The notes beneath the pieces are model-generated. The model searched no databases. It saw only the letters and a list, made by a program, of their open reading frames with translations, and had not been told where the DNA came from. A program made the translations under genes and the position numbers. From contig CAJKLD010000022.1 in assembly GCA_905200645.1 (NCBI GenBank), forward strand, positions 1 through 46,604: 46,604 bases of DNA, written 5' to 3'. Positions 39,954 through 46,604 of this stretch are shown here, in pieces; positions within the stretch are counted from its first letter, which is position 1, and each line of letters begins with the position of its first letter. This DNA is from an uncultured Phascolarctobacterium sp. GTDB lineage: Bacteria; Bacillota; Negativicutes; Acidaminococcales; Acidaminococcaceae.

Positions 39954-41324
39954 TTAGCTGTTTCTGTATTTTTCGGCCCAGCCTTCAATATTTTTTTGTC
40001 TAGCGCGAGCAATGCCTAAAGCGTTTTCGGGAACTTCTTTAGTAATGGTGCTGCCTGCGCCAATGTAGGTGTTGGCCTGTACGGTAACGGGAGCAACTAA
40101 ATTAGTATTGCAGCCTACAAAAGCGTTGTCGCCAATAACGGTACGGTGCTTCTTTTTGCCGTCGTAATTTACAGTGATGCAGCCGCAGCCCATATTGACA
40201 CCGCTGCCTATATCGCTGTCGCCGATATAGGTCAAATGTGGCAGCTTGGTGCCTTCGCCTACGTTGGAATTTTTAACCTCCACATAGTTGCCGATTTTTA
40301 CGTGGTCGCTGATTACCGTATCGGGACGCAGATGCACATAAGGACCCGCCGTAACGTGGTTTTTAACTTCGCAGTCGTGACCGTAAATAAATTGCAGATG
40401 ATTGTCGTCGCCAATTTTTACATTGGTGAAGCGGGCGTTGGGTCCGATTTCGCAGTCCTCGCCGATTTCGGTGCTGCCCTCCAGCCAGGTATAGGGATAA
40501 ATAACAGTATCGCGACCTATTTTTACGCCGGCTTCAATAAAAGTGCTGGCTGGATCCATAATAGTAACGCCGTTATCCATGTGCTTGTCCAAAATACGCT
40601 GACGCATTACTGCTTCGGCGACGGACAGCTGCTTGCGGGAGTTAATACCCATAACCATATAGCTGTCGTCGGTAATTACGCCGCCGACTTTTTTGCCGGA
40701 CTGATTAAGCTTTTGCAGCACGTCGGTCAAATAATATTCGCCCTGCGCGTTGTTGTTGGTTAAAGTAGAGAGAACATCAAACATCAAGGGACATTCCATG
40801 CAGTAAATGCCGGTGTTAATTTCTTTAATGGCTTTTTGCGCTTCAGTTGCGTCTTTTTGTTCTACAATGGCCTGCACATTACCGTCAACATCGCGCACGA
40901 TACGGCCGTAGCCAAAGGGATCGTCCATAACGGCAGTCAAAACAGTGGCAGCAGCGCCGCTGGCTTTGTGGGCTGCACAGAATTTTTTCAGCTCCTCACC
41001 GTCTAAGAGCGGAGTATCGCCGCAAAGAATTAAAGCTGTGCCGGTAAAATTTTTCAAAGCTTCAGCAGTCTGCATAACGGCGTGCCCCGTACCTAATTGC
41101 TCGGCCTGCAATGCGGTTTTGCCCTGCATACCAATCATTTTTTCTACCAATTCTGCTTCGTGGCCGACAATAATAATTTTTTCGTCGCAGCCGGTAGCGG
41201 TAGCAGCGTCAATAACATGCTGCAACATGGGCTTGCCTCCAACCTTGTGCAGAACCTTGGGATATTTACTGCGCATACGCGTACCTTTGCCGGCTGCAAG
41301 GATAACAGCTACTAAATTTGCCAT
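39954..41324 (-). CDS. glmU: Bifunctional UDP-GlcNAc pyrophosphorylase / GlcN-1-P acetyltransferase
   Basis: GlmU makes UDP-N-acetylglucosamine for peptidoglycan and lipopolysaccharide. The 456-residue protein has the N-terminal nucleotidyltransferase with LAAGKGTRMRSKYPKVLH (residues 9-26), ILCGDTPLL, and a left-handed beta-helix of hexapeptide repeats from about residue 255. It includes the acetyltransferase histidine region GPYVHLRPDT and NYVEVKNSNVGEGTK. GGAAGGAG precedes the start. It follows purR by 32 bp, a conserved purR-glmU-prs order in Bacillota. Confidence 0.97.
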   Translation of the reverse strand: MANLVAVILAAGKGTRMRSKYPKVLHKVGGKPMLQHVIDAATATGCDEKIIIVGHEAELVEKMIGMQGKTALQAEQLGTGHAVMQTAEALKNFTGTALILCGDTPLLDGEELKKFCAAHKASGAAATVLTAVMDDPFGYGRIVRDVDGNVQAIVEQKDATEAQKAIKEINTGIYCMECPLMFDVLSTLTNNNAQGEYYLTDVLQKLNQSGKKVGGVITDDSYMVMGINSRKQLSVAEAVMRQRILDKHMDNGVTIMDPASTFIEAGVKIGRDTVIYPYTWLEGSTEIGEDCEIGPNARFTNVKIGDDNHLQFIYGHDCEVKNHVTAGPYVHLRPDTVISDHVKIGNYVEVKNSNVGEGTKLPHLTYIGDSDIGSGVNMGCGCITVNYDGKKKHRTVIGDNAFVGCNTNLVAPVTVQANTYIGAGSTITKEVPENALGIARARQKNIEGWAEKYRNS

Positions 41325-41356
41325 ATATATTACTCCTTCCTCTTAGGAAAATGAAA

Positions 41357-42169
41357 TTATGCCAGCGTAATTTCCGCTTTAACATTTTGCTGTTCTTCAT
41401 TTACATAATGCAGCGTGAAAAAAGCGGTGTAATCTTTAATCAACTTATTGGCTGGTTCAGCGGTATCTATCAAAAAAGCTTTGCCTACTACCTGGGCGCC
41501 AACTTCCTGCGCTAAGGCTACCATACCCTTCGCCGTGCCGCCGCCCTTCATTACGTCGTCGATAATCAGCACGCGGCTGTTAGGCTGCAAAGCGCGCTTG
41601 GGCATGGCCATAGTTTGAATGGTGCGTGTACTGCCGCTGACGTAATTGATATTTACAGTGGAGCCTTCGGTGATATAGCTGGCGCGTCTGGCGATAACCA
41701 AAGGCACGTTAAAAGCTCTAGCCACAGCCATGGCTAAGGGAATGCCGCTGGTTTCTACTGTCATAATGCAGGTGGGCGCCAGTTCCTGCAAGCGTTCCAT
41801 AAAAATTTCGCCTAGGCGCATAACAATGTTTGGCTGACATAATAAATCTGTAGTGTAAAGTATATTGCCGGGCAGAATACGCTCCGGCGCAGTTAAGCGC
41901 ACGGCCAGCTCCTGCAAGAAAGCGCCATTATCATCCGGCAGATGGCAGGGAATAAAGCGCACGCCGCCTGCCGCTCCCGATAAGGTTTCCACCTTGCCTA
42001 AACCGTACATTTCCAATCCCGATTTAACTGCTAAAACATCTTCGCTGAGCGTTGATTTGGCAATATCAAATTTTTTGCAGAAGAAAGAAAATGAAAATAA
42101 CCGATAGGGATTATCGGCTAAAAGTTTGCTTAACGCTACCACACGTTCAATTCTTTTGGCTTTGCCCAT
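41357..42169 (-). CDS. purR: Pur operon repressor PurR (Gram-positive type)
   Basis: This 270-residue regulator has an N-terminal winged helix (about 1-75, RLFSFSFFCKKFDIAKSTLSEDV) and a C-terminal phosphoribosyltransferase-like domain. That domain has the PRPP-binding loop VLIIDDVMKGGGTAKG (about 198-213). It binds PurBoxes and is released by PRPP. Its likely targets in this window include purB-purA, whose promoter has a PurBox-like pair, and possibly prs. GAGGAAA precedes the ATG. It sits between a nucleotidyltransferase gene and glmU. Confidence 0.94.
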   Translation of the reverse strand: MGKAKRIERVVALSKLLADNPYRLFSFSFFCKKFDIAKSTLSEDVLAVKSGLEMYGLGKVETLSGAAGGVRFIPCHLPDDNGAFLQELAVRLTAPERILPGNILYTTDLLCQPNIVMRLGEIFMERLQELAPTCIMTVETSGIPLAMAVARAFNVPLVIARRASYITEGSTVNINYVSGSTRTIQTMAMPKRALQPNSRVLIIDDVMKGGGTAKGMVALAQEVGAQVVGKAFLIDTAEPANKLIKDYTAFFTLHYVNEEQQNVKAEITLA

Positions 42170-42182
42170 TGGTTTGTTTCCT

Positions 42183-42974
42183 CTATTCGTTCAAAGTTTG
42201 TTTACTTAAATATTTCTCAATTATTTTTAAATCGCTTGGCTTATCCGCGTCCATGCCGATACCGGCGTGGACGGTGATAATGGCCTTGCTTTTAGCGCCT
42301 AAAATTTCGGAAAAGCGTTGTTCTGTCGCTGTAATAGAAAGTCTGCGGAAAATTGCTTTAAAAATAAAGCTCCAGCCCAGCCAATTAGCTAAGCGTAAGG
42401 GAGACTTGCGCAGCGCAAAAATTTCCTTCGCCAGCTTTTGTCCCTTGATAATAACATTTTTATCCAGCAGCATCATATTGCCTCCGGTAAAAATTCCGTC
42501 CGTCAGCTTGGCATAGGTGCGTCGGGCATCGGGAAAAAGCTTTTGGCAGCTTGTTTGAGCAATAATAGGATAAAAAGCCTGTACATTAGTGTAGGCCGGG
42601 TTTTCGCATTGCTGTAAAAAATCGCGTACGCCGTCTGCCGTAAGCAGAGGAATATCGTCGCACACGCCCAAAAGCCGCCGGCTGCTGTCCTCGCCAAGAG
42701 CAAGACAGGCAGTGTAGGCAGAACCTGGCATATCTTTTTCGGCGGAGCAGAGCAAAATGTTTTTGGGCAAAATATTTTCCAGCTCCGCTAAAATTTCCGG
42801 TTGGGCGGAAATAATTAAACGGCGGATACAGCCGCTTTGCTGTAAGGCATCGACAATATAATTTATCATGGGTCGGCCGGAAACTTTGGCCAAACAGCGA
42901 AATTCCGTGCCGCAAACTTCTTGCAGCCAGGGAGAACGTCCTCCCGCTACAATATATGCATCGTACTGCTGCAT
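42183..42974 (-). CDS. MobA-like nucleotidyltransferase family protein
   Basis: This 263-residue protein has the NTP-transferase Rossmann fold: IVAGGRSPWLQEVCG at the start (a variant of the L-A-G-G-x-S-x-R motif), VSGRPMINYIVDAL, and the metal aspartates in LLGVCDDIPLL. Members of the family transfer a nucleotide to a sugar phosphate or a molybdopterin-like molecule, but this subgroup, found between gntR and purR, has no established substrate. The conserved neighbourhood with ispE and glmU hints at an envelope or isoprenoid link. The start overlaps the gntR stop. Confidence 0.8.
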   Translation of the reverse strand: MQQYDAYIVAGGRSPWLQEVCGTEFRCLAKVSGRPMINYIVDALQQSGCIRRLIISAQPEILAELENILPKNILLCSAEKDMPGSAYTACLALGEDSSRRLLGVCDDIPLLTADGVRDFLQQCENPAYTNVQAFYPIIAQTSCQKLFPDARRTYAKLTDGIFTGGNMMLLDKNVIIKGQKLAKEIFALRKSPLRLANWLGWSFIFKAIFRRLSITATEQRFSEILGAKSKAIITVHAGIGMDADKPSDLKIIEKYLSKQTLNE

Positions 42975-43663
42975 TATTGCGCCTTCTTTTTCGGCTCGGA
43001 GATTGAGCGCAGCAAGGTGTGCTCGGCGTTTTCAATATGTACGCGGGCTGCGTGCTGTGCTCGTTCAATATCGCGGGAGGCAATAGCATCGACCAAATTG
43101 CGGTGCTCATCCATGGTTTCCACCAAGCGTCCGGGATAGCTCATGCTGCGGCCGCGGATGCCCGTGAGCTGTTCGCGCAGATTGTTGATAATGCTGCGCA
43201 GACGTTCGTTGCGGCTGGCATTGTAAAGTACATCATGAAAAGCGGTATCTGCTTCAACAATTTTTGCCATATCCATATTGGCTACATGCTGGCTGATTTC
43301 ACGCAGGTAGTCGTACATGGTTTCCAGTTCTTCGTCAGTAATGCGCTCGGCGGCAAGTCCTGCGGCCAGCACGTCAAGGCAGGTGCGTACTTCGTAAATT
43401 TCCGTAATATCTTTAATGGAAATATCCGCTACATAAGTGCCGCGGCGGGGAATCATAACTACGAAGCCTTCCAGCTCCAGCTTACGAATTGCTTCGCGCA
43501 CCGGTGTGCGGCTGACGCCCATTTCATCGGCCAGCTGAATTTCCATCAAGCGTTCGCCAGGGCTAAAGGTGCCGTCAATAATAGCTTGACGGATATTTTC
43601 ACAGACAAGCTCACGCAAGGGCTTGTAGCTGTCAAGTTTTATAGGCTGTAAATGTCCAGACAT
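42974..43663 (-). CDS. GntR-family (FadR subfamily) transcriptional regulator
   Basis: This 229-residue protein has an N-terminal winged helix (residues 10-77) with ERLMEIQLADEMGVSRTPVREAIRKLELEGFV, the GntR signature. An all-helical FCD ligand domain follows, with metal or ligand residues in DTAFHDVLYNAS and VDEHRNLVDAI-type segments. FadR-subfamily proteins bind small organic acids. It lies between ispE and the nucleotidyltransferase, a position often seen in this group of bacteria. GGAGGAT precedes the start. It may act on the TGTATACA palindrome before ispE. Confidence 0.9.
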   Translation of the reverse strand: MSGHLQPIKLDSYKPLRELVCENIRQAIIDGTFSPGERLMEIQLADEMGVSRTPVREAIRKLELEGFVVMIPRRGTYVADISIKDITEIYEVRTCLDVLAAGLAAERITDEELETMYDYLREISQHVANMDMAKIVEADTAFHDVLYNASRNERLRSIINNLREQLTGIRGRSMSYPGRLVETMDEHRNLVDAIASRDIERAQHAARVHIENAEHTLLRSISEPKKKAQ

Positions 43664-43664
43664 T

Positions 43665-44534
43665 TTATTTTATCCTCCCTACGGTAGTGGTAATAGCTGT
43701 TTCTAAAGAGAAATCGGTTAAGGACGCTACAATTTTTTCCGCAGTTTTTCGGTCTTTAGCCAGTGCGAAAACTGTGGGCCCGCTACCGCTCATCAGCGCG
43801 TAGTCAGCACCAGCGCCAAGCATGGCGGCTTTAAGCGATGCAATAACAGGGTGGGCGGGAATAGTTACGGTTTCCAATACGTTGCCCATATGGGGAATAA
43901 GCGCCGAGATTCCCTGCTGCAAACGGTCAGTGAGCTGCCAAATGCAGGGAGCGTGTACTACTCTGCCTTTATTATAATGCTGATAAACCCAGGCCGTGGA
44001 AACTTCCAATTCCTTGGGCTTAGCTAATACCACAATGGCCGGCGGCAGATCGCTGAGCTTAGTCAAAATTTCGCCGCGCCCTGTGGCGAGCGCCGTGCCT
44101 CCCTCAATGCAGAAGGGAATGTCGCTGCCCAGCTGCGCGCCTAAATTTTCCAGTTGGCTGTTGGTTAAGCCCAGCCGCCAAAATTTATTTAAGCCGCGCA
44201 AAACGGCTGCCGCGTCCGCGCTTCCGCCAGCCAATCCGGCTGCTAAAAAAATTTTTTTGTTCAAGGTGATGTGAACGTTCGGAATTATGCCTGCGTGGTC
44301 AGCTAACAGCTCCGCCGCGCGGTAAGCAAGATTATCCCTGCCGCAGCTCAACTCCGCAAGATTAGTGGTAATGTCTATTTTTCCTTGGCCGCTGCCGCCG
44401 GAGACAATCACTTCGTCGCAAAGATTAACGCTCTGCATAATCATGCTGACCTCGTGATAGCCGTCGTCGCGGCGGCCTAAAATTTCTAGTCCTAAATTGA
44501 TTTTGGCATAAGCCTTTTCGATAATTTTATCCAT
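43665..44534 (-). CDS. ispE: 4-diphosphocytidyl-2-C-methyl-D-erythritol kinase
   Basis: IspE is the fourth enzyme of the MEP isoprenoid pathway and phosphorylates CDP-methylerythritol. The 289-residue GHMP kinase has AKINLGLEILGRRDDGYHEV at the start. Its ATP-binding glycine loop is AAGLAGGSADAAA (usually P-x-x-A-G-L-G-G-G-S), followed by late MSGSGPTVFAL. The start at 44534 follows AGGTGG; extending upstream adds a 26-residue non-family piece. It is first in the long minus-strand cluster. Confidence 0.95.
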   Translation of the reverse strand: MDKIIEKAYAKINLGLEILGRRDDGYHEVSMIMQSVNLCDEVIVSGGSGQGKIDITTNLAELSCGRDNLAYRAAELLADHAGIIPNVHITLNKKIFLAAGLAGGSADAAAVLRGLNKFWRLGLTNSQLENLGAQLGSDIPFCIEGGTALATGRGEILTKLSDLPPAIVVLAKPKELEVSTAWVYQHYNKGRVVHAPCIWQLTDRLQQGISALIPHMGNVLETVTIPAHPVIASLKAAMLGAGADYALMSGSGPTVFALAKDRKTAEKIVASLTDFSLETAITTTVGRIK

Positions 44535-44555
44535 TTTCAGCCACCTGCCCATAAA

Positions 44556-44598
44556 TGTATACAGTATTATTTTATACTGCTTTAGACTTCTCTGCAAG
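44556..44598 (-). promoter_or_regulatory. ispE operon promoter with palindromes
   Basis: On the minus strand TTGCAG (44598-44593), 17 nt, TAAAAT is a likely promoter. CAGTAT-N6-ATACTG (44562-44579) overlaps its -10 region. Next to it, TGTATACA (44556-44563) is a perfect palindrome of the T-GT-AC-A type bound by FadR-subfamily GntR proteins, so autoregulation by the second gene is possible. Confidence 0.5.
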
Positions 44599-44784
44599 TA
44601 TTTTTCGAACATTGTAGGTAATAAATACGGTTTTCATTCTTGTTTTTTCTGCGGCAGAATTACTTTGAATAAAATGCTTTAACATTTTTGTTTCTCAAGG
44701 TTATTTTTTAAGGTTGCTTTTTTTGGAAAACATGGTACTATACTAGGAAGAAGAAAATGCAGAACATAAAGGAGCTTCTTTATT

Positions 44785-45672
44785 ATGAATACTAAATGGA
44801 AAAAACTTTTATACCGTTATTTTATGGTTACGCTGGCGTGCGTTATTATGAGCGTGGCGCTGAATATTTTTTATATGCCCAACAAAATGCTCAGCGGCGG
44901 CATTGGCGGCGTAGCGGTGCTGGCATATTATGTTGCGGGACTGCCCATGGGTGCCACCAGCTTAATCTGCAACGTGCCGCTGTTTTTTTTGGCTTATAAG
45001 TATATGGATAGAGAATATACCATTGGCGCGTTGTACGGCATTGTAGCTTTCTCCGTTTCTTTGGACGCTTTTCATTTTCTTTCCGCTTATACGGTGGTGC
45101 ATGATAAGCTGCTGGCCTGCATTGCCGGCGGCGTGCTGTATGGTATTGGCGCAGCCTGCATGTACAGAGTGGGCGGCTCCAGCGGCGGCACGGATATTAT
45201 CGGTGCGATTATCCAAAAGAATTATTCCATCAGCATCAGCACTACGGGATTTATTTTTAATTTGTGTCTGCTTTTGGCCAGCGTTTCTTATTTTGGCATT
45301 GAACCGGTGCTGTATACGCTGCTTACCTTTTTTGTTATGACTAAAACCTGCAACGCTTTTACCATAGGCTTTGATTATAAGAAAAATGTGATTATTATCA
45401 GCAATCGTCATCACGAAATTGCCGAAGAAATTATTAAGGTTGTCGGTCGCGGCGTTACTTATCTGCATGGCGAGGGCGCATTTACTCATCAGCACAGAGA
45501 AATTCTTTTTGTAGTGGCGAAGCTGACGCAGCTGGCGAAAATTCGCTCTATTTGCAAGGAGATTGACCCGGATGCGTTTATGATTATCCATGACGTCAAC
45601 GACGTTTTTGGCAGAGGGTTTACGCTCAAGGCGTCGGGGCCTGCGGCGCTGGAGCATAGAGAGAATTTTTGA
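44785..45672 (+). CDS. YitT-family membrane protein (DUF161/DUF2179)
   Basis: This 295-residue protein has about five or six membrane helices over residues 12-200. GGIGGVAVLAYYVAGLPMG and RVGGSSGGTDIIGAIIQKN are the two conserved YitT_membrane repeats. A cytoplasmic DUF2179 domain (about residues 215-290, VVGRGVTYLHGEGAFT) resembles ligand-binding PII-like folds. The family function is unsettled. AAAGGAG lies upstream of the ATG. Divergent from ispE. Confidence 0.9.
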   Translation: MNTKWKKLLYRYFMVTLACVIMSVALNIFYMPNKMLSGGIGGVAVLAYYVAGLPMGATSLICNVPLFFLAYKYMDREYTIGALYGIVAFSVSLDAFHFLSAYTVVHDKLLACIAGGVLYGIGAACMYRVGGSSGGTDIIGAIIQKNYSISISTTGFIFNLCLLLASVSYFGIEPVLYTLLTFFVMTKTCNAFTIGFDYKKNVIIISNRHHEIAEEIIKVVGRGVTYLHGEGAFTHQHREILFVVAKLTQLAKIRSICKEIDPDAFMIIHDVNDVFGRGFTLKASGPAALEHRENF

Positions 45673-45679
45673 GGGGGAT

Positions 45680-45896
45680 GACGTTCACGCGAACGTCGGC
45701 GCGGTTTTATATTCTTCTTTGTAGCCAAAGAAGAATCAAGAAAGCTCGCGCTTTTCAAAGCGCGGCAAAGAATGGAGCTTCAACCCTTAACAAGCGTCGC
45801 CTTTATACTGTCGCAACCGGGCAATGGCTCCCTCAAGGCTAGTAATTCCAGGTTATTTTTGCTCGCAATACATAGCTTTGGCGGTCTACCGCAAAG
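45680..45896. repeat. Hairpin-rich repeat unit, copy 1
   Basis: This copy begins eight bases after the yitT stop. It strings together GACGTTC-ACGC-GAACGTC (45680-45697), an 11-4-11 dyad ATTCTTCTTTG/CAAAGAAGAAT (45711-45736), CGCGCTTT-TC-AAAGCGCG (45747-45764), and a bulged GCGGT/ACCGC hairpin (45876-45896). Copy 2 follows at 45914. No plausible reading frame runs through it. Confidence 0.85.
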
Positions 45897-45913
45897 TGGG
45901 TTGGACTTTCGGC

Positions 45914-46130
45914 GTTCACGCGAACGTCGGCGCATTTTTAAATTAACTTCTTTGTAGCCAAAGAAGAATCAAGAAAGCTCGCGCTTTTCAAAGCGCGGCA
46001 AAGAATATGAGCTTCAACCCTTAACAAGCGTCGCCTTTATCCGGTCGCAGCCGGGCAATGGCTTCCTCAAGGCTAGTGGTTCCAGTTTATTTCGGCTCGC
46101 AATGCAAGGCTTTGGCGGTCTACCGCAAAG
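45914..46130. repeat. Hairpin-rich repeat unit, copy 2
   Basis: It repeats copy 1 in the same order and orientation, offset 231-234 bp. Differences are scattered, and the longest dyad is shortened to 8-4-8 (45947-45966). The CGCG stem and final GCGGT/ACCGC stem are unchanged. Mutations that keep the stems suggest the structure matters. Confidence 0.85.
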
Positions 46131-46164
46131 AAAATTGTACGCTAGTGTGCTTTTTGTACCTGAC

Positions 46165-46272
46165 AGCACCAAAAACACTCACCGTTGCGTGCTAGATTTT
46201 GGTTAGAGTTGCGAGTGCGAGTAGTTTTTAGCAGCTAGCACTAAAAACACTCACTGTTGCGCATAGATTTTA
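46165..46272. repeat. Short degenerate direct repeat pair
   Basis: AGCACCAAAAACACTCACCG with following TTGCG (from 46165) recurs as AGCACTAAAAACACTCACTG with TTGCG (from 46237), both followed by a TAGATTTT-like end, 72 bp apart. No gene is seen. Confidence 0.65.
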
Positions 46273-46415
46273 GAAAAAACTGCAAGCAAGAAGTTTATCT
46301 ATCGTTCGTTCAACGTGCTACCGTAATCTTCATTGCTGTATAAATATGTTTTGCGAATTAACTGTATCACTATGAAGCGCGTGAGACTTACTGCCTGCAA
46401 GTAAGGGTTCTTTTG

Positions 46416-46463
46416 GATACTTTTACCATAAAGGGCACGCGTCTTGCCCACAAGAAAAGTATC
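46416..46463. other. Structured noncoding hairpin
   Basis: GATACTTTT (46416-46424) and AAAAGTATC (46455-46463) form a perfect 9-bp outer stem around an inner GGGCA/TGCCC stem. It could be part of an RNA. No promoter is obvious and it may be repeat debris. Confidence 0.4.
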
Positions 46464-46470
46464 ATAACAA

Positions 46471-46523
46471 GCGCAGTTCTTCGTGTCACAAAACGCGACA
46501 GGAACAAACGGTTGCAATAAAAA
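46471..46523. repeat. Dispersed intergenic repeat, copy 2
   Basis: The core TCACAAAACGCGACAGGAAC matches 32451-32470 at 18 of 20 positions, and flanks GCGC..TTCTT and CAATAAA-AT also agree. As at copy 1, it lies beside a minus-strand terminator. Confidence 0.65.
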
Positions 46524-46552
46524 TGCAACAGACTAAAAAATCTGTTGCATTT
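46516..46552 (-). terminator. Minus-strand terminator
   Basis: AAATGCAACAGA (46521-46532) and TCTGTTGCATTT (46541-46552) are perfect complements. On the minus strand the stem runs into TTTTTATT. Confidence 0.75.
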
Positions 46553-46562
46553 CAGACTGTAG

Positions 46563-46602
46563 AAAAACCCATGTTTCTCTCTTTGTTAGGGAAGCATGGG
46601 TT
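46563..46602 (-). terminator. Minus-strand terminator at right edge
   Basis: AACCCATG (46566-46573) pairs with CATGGGTT (46595-46602). On the minus strand a run of T follows the stem. It indicates a minus-strand gene just beyond the window. Confidence 0.75.
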
Positions 46603-46604
46603 AA

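Noticed and set aside
40146..40763. 205-codon plus-strand open frame opposite glmU
   Set aside because: It mirrors the hexapeptide-repeat coding of glmU and has no start signal; clearly a shadow.
43019..43651. 210-codon plus-strand open frame opposite gntR
   Set aside because: The GntR protein on the minus strand is complete with a strong ribosome binding site; the antisense frame shows no family.
44600..44634. PurBox pair upstream of ispE
   Set aside because: One half (TCGAACATT at 44605-44613) is fair but the inverted partner is poor and the spacing is far too short.
45489..45758. Minus-strand open frame of 89 codons across the yitT end and repeat copy 1
   Set aside because: It lies mostly antisense to yitT and begins inside the hairpin repeat; no ribosome binding site or family features.
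45680..46130. Possible CRISPR array because of repeats at the right end
   Set aside because: Only two units of about 215 bp, with no short repeat-spacer alternation and no cas genes nearby.
46299..46517. Minus-strand open frame of 72 codons
   Set aside because: It runs through the dispersed repeat and nested hairpins, has no good ribosome binding site and no recognisable composition.

Overview
The window reads as core chromosome of a low-GC anaerobic Bacillota. Several features point to the Negativicutes (Acidaminococcaceae-like): the yybS-gdpP-rplI-dnaB block, the ispE-gntR-NTase-purR-glmU-prs block, a HisZ-dependent short HisG, a SAM-I riboswitch before metNIQ, dedicated ECF transporter genes and N-terminal lipoboxes. 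The genus is inference from gene content and style, not from a search. Almost every base has an assigned gene. The main exceptions are both ends: a defective insertion sequence on the left, and about 930 bp of hairpin-rich repeats on the right.

Layout. 1-1.3 kb: an IS256-family element whose transposase has lost an internal block in frame. 1.5-6.4 kb: yybS, gdpP (c-di-AMP phosphodiesterase), rplI, dnaB. 6.6-9.2 kb: purB-purA, behind a promoter that carries a possible PurBox pair and a leader hairpin. 9.3 kb: tRNA-Lys. 9.6-13.4 kb: a tight catabolic cassette dhaL-dhaK-lsrF-like aldolase-VOC-like protein-SorC regulator, with a perfect 8-4-8 dyad between its -35 and -10. 13.5-16.3 kb: a tryptophan-type ABC importer (lipoprotein, permease, ATPase). 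16.5-17.6 kb: a small XRE regulator and a phosphoglycolate-phosphatase-like HAD protein. 17.7-20.6 kb, minus strand: metNIQ behind a complete SAM-I riboswitch and terminator.

20.7-28.9 kb: a YerC/HisR-type TrpR-family regulator heads a histidine operon, hisZ-G-D-C-B-[VOC gene]-H-A-F-I. No hisE is visible. 29.0-31.9 kb: a complete dedicated ECF transporter (S, A, A', T) with a TrpP-like S component, then an AT-rich GNAT gene. 32.5-35.8 kb: DUF523 and TetR genes on the minus strand; a small soluble protein that looks like an isolated, degenerate P-type ATPase actuator domain; an EamA exporter; a second XRE regulator. 35.8 kb: tRNA-Thr, then pcp.

36.6-44.5 kb, minus strand: in transcription order ispE, gntR, a MobA-like nucleotidyltransferase, purR, glmU, prs (own promoter), a polysaccharide deacetylase, pth and an exported protein of unknown function. 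44.8-45.7 kb: a YitT-family membrane protein. 45.7-46.6 kb: no gene. It holds two roughly 215-bp tandem copies of a multi-hairpin repeat, a shorter degenerate repeat pair, a copy of a dispersed repeat also found at 32.4 kb, and two minus-strand terminators for a gene beyond the right edge.

The best candidates for something undescribed are the DhaKL/LsrF/VOC/SorC cassette, which resembles the AI-2 lsr system with a different kinase; the stand-alone actuator-domain protein divergent from a TetR regulator; and the multi-hairpin repeat array. No CRISPR array, prophage or recognisable defence system was seen.
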